The notes beneath the pieces are model-generated. The model saw nothing but the letters and a program-made list of their open reading frames with translations. It ran no database searches and was not told the DNA's origin. A program made the position numbers and the translations under genes. A stretch of 64,000 nucleotides of DNA from Lingula anatina (lineage: Eukaryota; Brachiopoda; Lingulata; Lingulida; Lingulidae), in assembly GCF_001039355.2 (NCBI RefSeq), contig NW_019775480.1, forward strand, positions 499,314 to 563,313, written 5' to 3'. Of this stretch, positions 48,757-60,400 are shown piece after piece (the stretch's first letter is position 1; each line of letters begins with the position of its first letter).

Positions 48757-49540
48757 NTTAAAAAAGAATCAATCCATGCACTAAAAAGGCGTTTTTAATC
48801 CTATTTTTTGTCCCTTTAAGTTGTCAAATTAAAATGACAGTCAGCTAGTTCAAGGTATGTTACATAAAACACAATGCCACATTTTTACTGGCTGGAAAAA
48901 AACTAAAAAACTACAATCAAGCAGGATGAAAAATTGCTCGGCCTACACGATCATTTATGAATTTGCTGTTAGGCAGGAAACAACCCTGATATTTTTCTTA
49001 TATTCACATTCTGCTCATTCTATCTTCAACAGGTATATGACTGATTTCACAGCAGCATTACATAACTGACATACCAGCATGTTTATATAGCCTTATTGAC
49101 AGTACTGTTGATAGCAAGACTGGATGGCTTTTCAGCAAATGATACATATCAGAAAATCTTGCAAGAAGCCCTGCTGCATAAAACATTGTGCAAGCCTAAA
49201 CCCTAACTTGAAGGTAGCTACTAAAACTTACTTATTAGACATCACTTAGTAATTAAACATAGCAATATAGTATACTAGTACTAACACTAGTAGTTCATCA
49301 AATGAAGTATAAAATAGATCTACATAATAATATTTATTTCGTAACTAAAATTTAATTGGTACATACTTTCCAACAAAGACAAAGCATACAGTTGTGAAGG
49401 CAAATAAAAAACTTATCAATGACTTCACACCAGTGGATTTAAACATATGGTACTCACTTTGTCTTTCGTTCTGCGACCCGTTTCTTTGTTGTAAACATTA
49501 AATATCGAAGTATAGTCGATCGAACATTTTCGGCGTAATT

Positions 49541-49785
49541 TCCCAGAAATGCATGCTACTTCCGGTATGTAAAAGTTTGGAACACATTTTGTTGCCTGTG
49601 GGAACGTCCTTTACGGAAAAATAAAATTTAAGATCTTATTTTGCAAAACTATATTTTGGTAGAGACTACAAAACAAAACAGTTAATGTGTCTCTTATCAT
49701 TAAGAAATATTTATCTTATATTTTACTCAAAACTGAAACATCATTTGCGTAGAAATTCTTTTACTACTATGAACCCTTGTTAATC
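49541..49785. promoter_or_regulatory. Bidirectional promoter region of SRRM2 and THOC6
   Basis: Only about 250 bp separate the inferred SRRM2 leader exon (-) from the THOC6 ATG (+). The segment ACTTCCGG near 49558 resembles an ETS-type site, common in TATA-less housekeeping promoters. Both transcription starts are inferred. Confidence 0.5.
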
Positions 49786-52700
49786 ATGGCGGGTACTTTG
49801 CAGTTTCGAGACCACGATGTAAGTGAACACGTAGTTATACATTTTAAACAGTGCGTTTCTGGCATAATAATTTGATTTTACGTTGGGAGCATTCATTTTG
49901 ATCCCAGAGCACCAGCCCTCTGCATTGCCGCTGTTTAAAAAGACCACCTGGCACCTTGTTTCAGTGTGTTGTCTGTCTGGGGTCCACAGACAGTTACAGT
50001 TTATATTTTCTAATAAAACTAACCACTATAAATGCAATACACAGCTTCATATAAGAGTATAAATAAACCATTTATTTTTTGGGGCTATCCCATTAAGATT
50101 AAACCTTATTCAAATTTATTGACACCATGCTTTTCTTTTTCTCATACATCACCAGTTCACCACTGTCTTTCAAAAATGAGCCGTGAGTTGTGCCACTCCA
50201 TTTTCACCCTCTTACTAATGTCATGTAAACTTTTCACTTAATAAATAAAGCAGCTAAGCATGAACAAACAGATGAAACACTGATGCTAGGATTTTCCCAA
50301 GCAGAGTAATGTGCATGTGCATTAGGCAAAATAAAGGAATTTTCCAATACAAATTGAGACAATGCATCTCCCAAAGTTAAGGGTATGGAATGGAATAGGG
50401 AGGCTCCCATTGGGGGGGGGGGGGGGGGGGCTGTAGCAATCACAGTTTACAAGAAATTAAATCAATTAATAAATCACAGTAAGCAAAACCTTATTCATAT
50501 CTCATTGAAAATGCAAGTTGAAAATAACAAATAAGGAAGAATAAAAAGCTGCATTCATGGGTCACATTGAATGCATTGAATGGGGTGATTCAGTAATCAC
50601 ACTTAATAAAGTGAACATGTCAAGCATTTCGAGAGAAAATAAAAAGTGACTTTCATGGGTAATGAGATTACCCAGTGGGACCCTGAATAGAAATTGACAT
50701 CCTAACAATGGTTTAATGTTAAACAAAAGTGAAAAGGAAGAGGGATATAAAAAAATTACAAAAAAATTTCCCCAAATTTCTCCCAAAATCTTACATGCTG
50801 GTTAAAAACACAAGTCCTTGTTCTTATGTATACATATATTTCATCTTGCTACTAAGTACCCTTTGCTGACCTTTTAGATGCAATCAGTTAAAATATTTGT
50901 CTTCTAAAATTTTCACTTTTGCCCTTCCCTAGTTGACAAAGGTTAGTTCCTAGTTTCCAGTGCAGATGTTGAAAAGCAGCATCATGCATGCAATGTAAAA
51001 ACGGGTAGAATTCTGGTACCTGATAAAGACTTTTTATTGCAGTTTGTGAAAATAAACAACTTGTGCCACATCTGACAACCTGTGATTCCTTGTCTATGTT
51101 ACAGTTCAGTATGTTTGTAAGTTCTTTAACACGTTTAACTTTAACAGCTGAGCTCATTGAACAGCAACTGTCATCACTCATGGTCATGTATTGCCACTTG
51201 TTGGAGCCACTCTGAGTTAAATTTCAGTGCATATTCATGACAAATGTTCACAAGAAATATTGGTAGATATCTGATGATCTTCAGTATCTACTGTCCAGTC
51301 CAGTCTCTGGGTATATATAGCTACCAGCATTATAATTGTGGTTTGAGAGAATCTGAAAAACCATTTCACATGAAATACCAATTTATATTGAAAAGAACCT
51401 TTTGCCATTATTGTGGGATTCTTATGCAATTAATATTTTATTGTATTAGTCCTAAGCTTAATGTTATTGTCATCATATTTGTGTGGCTTATATAATGAAT
51501 AAATAATAAACCTAGTTGTGATGTTATTCAGGGTGCCCAGGAAGCCATTAGGAAGCAGCTCCACACCACAATCTTCAGCCAAGCTTTTTCTCCTGGTGGC
51601 AAGTACCTGGCTGTAGGCACTAGTTTTGGTGAAATAGCAGTTTTCAAGTGAGTCTGTTGATAGAGACACGAGGACATGTAACTGTTGAAGCCATCCTGTC
51701 AACCCAAAAAAAGTTTTAAAATTGCACTTTCAAATTGTAAATTTGACTTATCCAACTTTCCCTCAATACTTAAAAGTCCACCAAATGACTATAGCACAGA
51801 AAGAAAAAAATATCTGTTTAAATATCATTTTTCAAGAGTTTTTGATGATTCTTTATGGCATTTCTCTAATATATGCTGTTTGAAATTTGGTGGTGGCATT
51901 TGACCAGGTTAAGTGGCAATTGTTTGACATGTGAAATTGCTTCAAATGCATCTTCATGAAATTTATGTTCTTATTGTTCTTAATTATTTTGAAGCATATC
52001 AGCTAGCTTAAGCAGGAACAGCAATGAAGAAGACATGAAACCTACTTTTTTATTTAAAGGTAAGTCAGTTCATTCATAATTATTATGAAATCAAGTTATT
52101 ATCTAAAATATGTCAGAAAAGTTTGTACACTAATTCCAGGGTATGTTTATTTCATAAGCTTCTCATGTCATTAGATAAAGACCGATTGTGTTAGATGTTA
52201 CTGTGATTGTACCGATTTCTGCTGTGGATTGTTGTAGTAAATACAGTCTACAAAAGAAAAATACACTTAGATTTGTTACAAGCCTTTTGTGTTCTTAAAT
52301 TGATCTAATACCTAAAATAAAACAAGGCAGCAAAGCTGTCAAATGTACAGACAAAAAACAGAAAATAAAGATGCAAAAAAGGTCATTTTGTCAATTTTGA
52401 TGCAATAATAAATAATGCTTATAACNTTCACGGCGACGGCGACGGCGACGGCGGCGACGACAGACGCAGATGATGGCTATATGTACAGACACATCTGTGT
52501 CTGTACATAAAAATTCAAGCTGCCTTGTTGAAAAATTGAGTTTATCCATCAGATATGTAGATAGTATAAAAATGGTTTCCAGCTAATTGGAAACACCAGT
52601 AGAGATCAACCCTGTCAAGAGACCGGAGAGACATACTAACAATTCTCTCTTTGAACCTAGCGTCAGTCATTTCTGTTTTAGCCTAAATCAATGCCTTGTG

Positions 52701-54355
52701 AAAGGTAATCTAGAAATTTCATTGATTCCTTGCTAGTGATGTTTTTGAAGTGAGACATTTATGGACAGTAAATATTAGTGTTCTTATCTGTTTATTATCT
52801 TACTTAAAGTAATCCATGGTCTTAATAGTGTATGACATCAGGGCTTATATTGATCTGTTTTTAATCCAAACAATGGCAGCCTTTAGGTTTGGGAAAAGGG
52901 TTGACTTTTTTCTTCATTGATAATTGCGCTTGTTTCATAAGCTGTTCATCAAGCTCATTTTTGTTTTGACCAGCCTTCTAAAATTTGAAAACAGTAGAGA
53001 CCATCAGTGCATGAGAAGTTAAAGATTGCAGTGGTCGGCTGGATACCTGTTGTGAAAGGGGCTTCTTGGATAGAACTTAATGGCTTTTAGGATAAATTTC
53101 AGGTTTTCAATACTGACAGGAAATGTTTATGGTAGAGATTTTCAGTTCCGTGAAAGTTACTACTTACCTGTCCTGAACCACTATTGTTCTGTAAAGTGCA
53201 TTGTCAATGTATTGGATCAATAAGTCATGCTTAGGATATTTGGTCATGGTCTTTGTGGACTTAAACACACTGTTCCTATAGAAGCACAGCATTATAATGG
53301 TGCTAAAGCTAATGCTAATCTTTTACATTTTTTCATTCTATTTTTATCATCTACTCACTTTTCTGTTATCATTTCAAAATGAAACAATAGGGACATTTTA
53401 CGTTACGTCATACACAGCCATTCTTTTTTTAAGTCAAAAATGTTTTTTTCAGTGCTCGCTGGTGTATGTCGTAGCCATGCTGACAGCTTCAGTTTCAAAT
53501 AGAATATTTTCATTTTATTTCTTTAATTTGTATAATTTTGATGTTAAATTTGTTTAAAATGCTGAAACTGTATTATAATTAACTTCAAAGTGTGAGATGA
53601 CAAAAGGTGTCATGTAATGCCTGAAGTGCAGTCAACAAAATAGAACTTATGTAATTTTGAAAAAAAAAAAGAATGAGCTTGGTCAATCTGAGAAGAATAC
53701 AATCTAAGGAGGACACAAAGGCATGTGATCATAAAATTTTTAAGAGATTTATTAAAGGGATAATAACTCTTCGTTTGGGCCAAAAAATGAATTTTCCTGG
53801 AGTAAACAACAATTTTCCCATGCTTACCAATGGTTAATGAATCCATTTTTACATTCAAAGTTAGTCCCTGGTTTTTTTCTAAAAAGTTTGGTTTTTTGTT
53901 AAAATCTCTTAAGAGATTTTAACAGAGTATAGCCATCAATGGAGGTCACTTGGTCTGAAGACAAGCTCAGATATCAGAATAATAGCTATAACTGCTGTTT
54001 TTGTTGTAAAACGGAATATATTATATTTCTGTGAGTTATTCACAATGTTTTTATTGTGAAATATAGACCTCATACGAAGAGTTATTATCCCTTTAACATT
54101 AACATATTGTATAACATACAAGTTTTAAGGTTTTTTTTTTTTTTTGCAGTTGACACAATACAACAATCAAATATGAAACTGGGAACAGAGTTAGGGAAGG
54201 GGGGTAATCATTTTGGCGTAATTTACTGATAAGAGTTTAACTACCTGTACTAGCAGGTGCCATGCTCTAGACCACTGTCTGCATCAAGGTTTCTTTTGGT
54301 TATACAGACATTGACAAAACTTGTTCCTAAAATTAATGTTTGTATTTTTCTGCTT

Positions 54356-54400
<45 letters not shown>

Positions 54401-57400
54401 GAGTAACAATGATTTTACATCATGATGATTATAGTTTTTCACCCAGTCTGCTTAACAGTTTATGACTGTTGCGTCATGTTATAAACCCAAACAACAGCTC
54501 CTTCATCCACTTCCACATGACATGAGCACCCAAGCATTGTCAGTAATCAAATCTGTTTCTGCTACTTGTCCAATATTCACACTGTGCAGAAAGCAGAGAC
54601 CAGTCTCTTTTTTGTAACTAGCCCCTGTGCAGTTCACAGTCCCCAGACAGGAAATCCCGCATTCTATCCTCGAGGGCGAAGTGTTTGAGGAAAGATTGTA
54701 CTCTGTAGAATTCAGGTAGACTCCACTTCTTACACAAAATGCCATCTCTCTGCTACAGCAACCATTTTGCTGCTGGCATGAAGCTTCACACTGGATGACA
54801 GACGGGGAGACTGTGGTCACATCAACTGGTATTGGAAAGACTGATTGAAAAGAAATAGAAGAAATTAATGACTGCAAAAAATTTTGAAATTTTGGTATAT
54901 TACATAGTATTATCACTATATAATTTATAGTTTTTTCCACAGCTTTGAAATTGTAGGCTGTGCTGATAATTTTGTATAAATAGTTTTTGTCTAAGAAAAA
55001 GTAAAGAGCCAAGTATAATATGAAGTCAGATGGCCAACTAATATCATTTTACACAAATGATTGAACTAGTAGTTTGAATTTCATTAATGCTAACGGCACA
55101 TTCCCAACTTTGATAACATTTATGAAGAAAAATTTGTATCTACATTGTCAATTTGACAACATAGGACAGAAATTCTTTTTAGCATAGTTCTAAATATAAC
55201 AATATGTTTTAAGAAGAGAGATGGATGATAAATGAAAAAACATTAGTGAAAATTTTATTGTATTCCTTTGTTTTTACTGAGATGTATATTTTCTTTAACT
55301 TAAAAGTTTATACAATATTTTTAACACAATTTTTATGAACACAACATCCGAGAGTTATTTCTGTCAGAAGAATGGGTGCAATATATTAATTAAAAATTGG
55401 TTATATACTTGAATCATGAATGACAAGCATATAAAATCTGATATTAATATATAAAGAAAGAGTAGAGCTACTTACTTAAAGCTGCTGAGCCTGCAGATTT
55501 GTCCACAAGAAAACAGTGTATCAGTAGGTGAACAGACAGCAACAATTTGAGATACGTAATCATCCTTTGTTTTTCTTTCATTTGTAATATATGAAATGTG
55601 CAGATCAAACAATTATTTTTCCCTAAACTTAATATTCCTGATTAATCAAAATTCACGTTTCAGTTTTTCCCTCGTTCTTGTTTTGCACCCTCTTGAGATG
55701 TAATGGCTACCTGAGTACGTAATTGGAATTGAGTACTTTATAGTCTGTGAATGTTTATTTAGATCAATTTGTCATTAATGCTTTGACATCACAGATCAAT
55801 GACGTTTTAATTGTTTTGTTTATATTGTAATTATAGCCCGAGAATAGAGTTAGCAAAATGGTTATATGTTGCTGTGGTACCCAACAAAAAGTGGAATTAA
55901 ATGTTTTGAGAAATGTCACAAGCAGTGTTTCATGTAATTATGAAAATATAGCTAGTTAATTAAGTAGACTTCCTTTAGACTAAAACAAGTATTGATCCAA
56001 TTACTTGTCAATTCCTTCCTTTTGATGATCATAGTTGAGCTTCCAAGTTTTAATCATTGGGTAAAAGTGATTCTCAGATTATTAATCCCTTAAACCAGTT
56101 TTCTTTTTAATTATTTTGTAAGGGGGTTATGTTTTGGTTTTATTTTATAATCTCTCAGAGTCATCCGCAGCCCAAGGGCCAGAAGATCTGAAATTTCCCC
56201 ATTGTTATGTCTGAAAAGGAAATTGGGACGGCTTCATTCACATGCAATGTCTATTTTCTAAATTCTATTTTCTATTCGCGGTACNCTCAAATCGTTGGTG
56301 TCGAGCATCAAAACCTTGAGGTTCACCAGGCGTCCTATCTCTGGTGGCACGTACGACAAGCGATAAGCCAAACACGACTGCCGCTCAGGACTCAGATCTA
56401 ACACCTCAAGTTCTAATAAGGAAAACACTTCATATGGGAGATCAGACAGTTCTTTTCCCCTTAGTTTCAGTTTCTTTAAACCATGATAAGCAGGATCCTC
56501 ACTTTCGACACGCAGACGAAGCTGTCGGGACCAGTAAGCGGCCATCTGTAAAAGTAGCTCTCACCTGTTTCAGTTTTGTGATCTGATCTCCTGAATCTGT
56601 CCACGTAGTTTCACGGCAATGATAAACAGCATGGACGTTGACCCTAAGCAATGCTAAAATACCTCTGATGAATTTAAAACCTCACGTTTCGTACATGATG
56701 CCCAGGAGCGACAGACTGCCCAGGTGTTCTACACCGATGTGGTAGTCACCGTACATTCATGGGGACGACGGGTGCGAAAAGGTACTCCATGGCCACCTTA
56801 TCTGTCCCTGGCAACCCGACGCGCAATCCGCGAGTAAATACACCTCTCACTCCAAACACCCGGCGCAGCACCTGTCAACACTCCACAGTGAACCTGTAAT
56901 CAGTCCGCTTTGAACAAGAGTTTGTAAATACACTCTCGCGTCGGTTTTTAAAACAACAGCGTGATTAAGTATTCCGCATTATGGATATTGATCCGATATT
57001 ATATTGCAATGCAAAGGTGATTTATTACGTAACTCTGCTTGCTATTCGATAACATGTGCACAGTTTTGTAAATGGCAATAACAAGGGGCTATTATTAGCA
57101 TGAGCTGATTTGGAAAACAAATCAAGGGCTCCTTTGTGCATTAAATCAATGCCAAAAATGACCACTTAATCTTTATTCCTTTAACAACGACCTGCTGTTA
57201 TTCTAAAAGTTTAAGGCACTTCGACGCTCAAGGTAGTGGTTAAAAAATAATAACATTATATTAAAATTCAATCAAATGTTAACTACCGTTAGAGAGAGCA
57301 CCGCAGCTTACAGGTAACCCATAATATTAATACCCCCTCACCGTTTGAATTTGACTGTAAAATGTATTTCACTAAGCCAAACGTAATCGGCTTATCTTTT

Positions 57401-60400
57401 AAAAGTTATATTGAATTTTTCCACAGCTGCATTCACCTATTTCGCCGGTTACACTATATCCTATTGTCACTTATGAGACGTTTATTGGCACATGCACTTT
57501 TTAAAGTCAACACAAGGAGTCGAAAGGTGACAAAGTGTATTCAGTATGTGTGTATAACTCCAGTAAAGACAGATGGCTATTCAAATTCAAATAGCAACGC
57601 TTTAAGCCCTGCTTAAACAAAGAGCTTTTTTTCTCCAGTGTAAAGCAATACCACCGTACAAAAGAACTTTATAAGCACAATGACCAAGGTATATTATACA
57701 GTTGGGTATTTATGTCCCTGGAATTACTGAGTAATACTAGAATTGTGGTACATATAAAATGTCTCAAATTGGTAGAGGGGTTTGGTATTAGGATTCGATT
57801 TAAAGTCACGTTAAAAAATTTACGCTAATTGATCTGCAGAGTCCGGCAGTTTAGTTACAGGCGTTGTAGTCACCAAAATCGATCATTTTGTTTGTGCGAC
57901 GGCTCACGAAAATCTAGCTATGAACTTATTGAGCAGCGCGCAATTATATGAACTAATGGGGAAGACTTCATAATTAATTTACAGATTTCGGTGCTGCGAT
58001 TAGGTAACAAGGTTAAGAAGTAGGTGGGTGGCGAGGGCGCAGCAGTGAAATCCCGTATCAGTTCGGGTCCTTTGCATTTTCTAACTTATTCACGCTTTAG
58101 AAGCTTGTTCAAAGTGATCATAAAGCATCTTTACAAATGTTATAAAGCCAAATTTGCGTTAAGGTAGCGCATATCATTAACCTTATTTTTAACATTTGCA
58201 ACACTGTTAACCTTATACCGCTGTGTTATACCAGGGGCTTATATCTTTGGTTAAACCTTGTAAACGTCTGAGAAAAACCCTTCTCGGTCTTTCCCTGTAT
58301 CATCAAAAATCATGTTTCATCTGCTGACTACGGGCTTTTTCACATCGTGCGGTATAATTATCTGTATTGCATCGTATAAATATATATGAAGGTAATTAAA
58401 GTTACAGTCTTTACAGAGCATTTCCTATTTCTTTTATGTGCGACCAATAATAAAAAGTGTGCACTCGTACGCCGAATCGAGTCACGGTCACGCAATCTCA
58501 CCCAGCTCAACTAACACAATCCACTGTCTTCGTAACCCATAAGGCTTCATTCACATGCAATGTCTATTTTCTAAATTCTATTTTCTATTCGCGGTATGTC
58601 TTATGATCACGGTCTGTGCCCTGAATATCCCGGGGTGTAATTACTGGCAGCGCGAGCCAGTTACTATAAGTTACTATAAGTAACTGGCTCGCGCTGCCAG
58701 TAATTACGCGGCGGGATATTCAGGGCACAGACCGTGATCATAAGATAGCGCGAATAGAAAATAGATTTTTAGAAAATAGACATTCCATGTGAACGAAGCC
58801 ACAGCAAGTATTACAGAAACTGATCCGATCATATTGTAGTCAATGCAAATAGAGCATTTGATGATATAGATTAAGAAACAGATATTTCACTGTTTGCTGC
58901 CAGTAACGTGGTTACAGCTGCATCTGTAGTGGAGTTGAATAAGAACATGTATTTACCAAGGCATTGCTTTAATATAACACAATAGATCATTTTTTTACCT
59001 CCAGCAACTTAAGATATCTACAAATTAAACAAACACACAGTGTTATTAATAATTGAATTAGAGACTGTATTTATATAAAAAAAAATACCTGTCAACCCTC
59101 GGGCTAGCAAGTGTGATTTAAGTTTATGAATGCTTCATTTTAAAATGAATCGTTTTGACTAAAGGAAAAGAAAGCTATCTTTATCAAAATTAAACTTTTT
59201 GTCCTCAGTTATGGATGAATGTTTTGACTGAAAATTGTACCCAAGAAATGGAAGCAACTTAAAGTTTAAATAATGCTCATACTTACTTGTATCTCGTAAG
59301 GTCATTAGGCTAAGTTTAAATAATTACTTGTATAATTGCATTTTGTGACAGTACCCATACTAGAAAAATAGATGTTCTTACTGTGGGAATGACTTTTATG
59401 ACTGTATGAGTATCATCATAAATTACTTTCTTTATTTTGTGCAAGGTGGTTGACTGGAGAGGAATAACAGGAAATTAGTGAGAAGTGTTGATTAACACCA
59501 GAATGCGTCACTCTCACACCTGATAGTAAACAGATATGACAAAGACACACTTTTAGTTTATACATGTAGGTTACAGGCCATGTTGAAGTAGTACGCAGTT
59601 AGTTTCTGACTTTGAATACATAATGCACAATTACTGATAAAATTATTGGATATATATGTTTGCGCAACTGTATCAGTTATTTTATCCTCTTCGTGAACAT
59701 TTTTCTTGTTTGTGTATGTCGGTTTCATCAATTTTCGTGTGTATGACAGGTTTTGTGATTCCCACACACAATCAAAAATGAAAAGAACCATGGTTAAAAT
59801 TAGAAAGTATTGATGAAATTTTGCCCTCAGTTTAGTTGCAAAAAATCAGCTAGGGGCAATCCATGCTCTTGCTAAAAGATAGAAATGATGAAAGAATTCT
59901 ACCCTCAGTATATATGAGACAAGTACGGATGTTATCATTTCACATTGCAGTTCTTGCTCCTGTACTTAGAACATAATTGTGTTAACACAATGTAACATTT
60001 AAAGAATAAGTTGATATTGCTTTCATTGGTTGATCATTTTTTTTTTTTTTTTTTTTTTTACATTTAGAACATTACAGCATTGAATCAAGACATAACAATT
60101 CCTTGTTTTTCTAATTCCAGCAACTGATGGCCCTATATACTGTTTAACTACAACAGACAAATTTCTTATAAGGTAGGAAACCATGCAACATATTTGTGAA
60201 ACATATTTCTTCTTAATTGAAATGATATGATACATACATCATTTTGAACAAAGCAATTTCAAGATTCTTTCTAAAAATTACCATTTGTATTGTTAAGTTA
60301 ATCTAAGAAATATTGTATATTGCTCATAATTTTAATTTTCATATCTTTTCTCCAACCTATCAGTTAGCAGTAGAATATGATATTAATTCTGCATTTGTTA

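Larger units (their letters stand above)
45067..49540 (-). other. SRRM2 5' UTR and first intron
   Basis: The untranslated part of the first coding exon is 45067-45082, after a TTTCAG acceptor. A leader exon ends at 49458 with an AAA|GTGAGT donor and probably starts near 49540. Between them is a 4.4-kb intron packed with transposon remnants. The leader exon contains an ATG which, after splicing, gives a 14-codon upstream open frame ending in TGA at the splice junction region. The exact 5' end is inferred. Confidence 0.5.
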
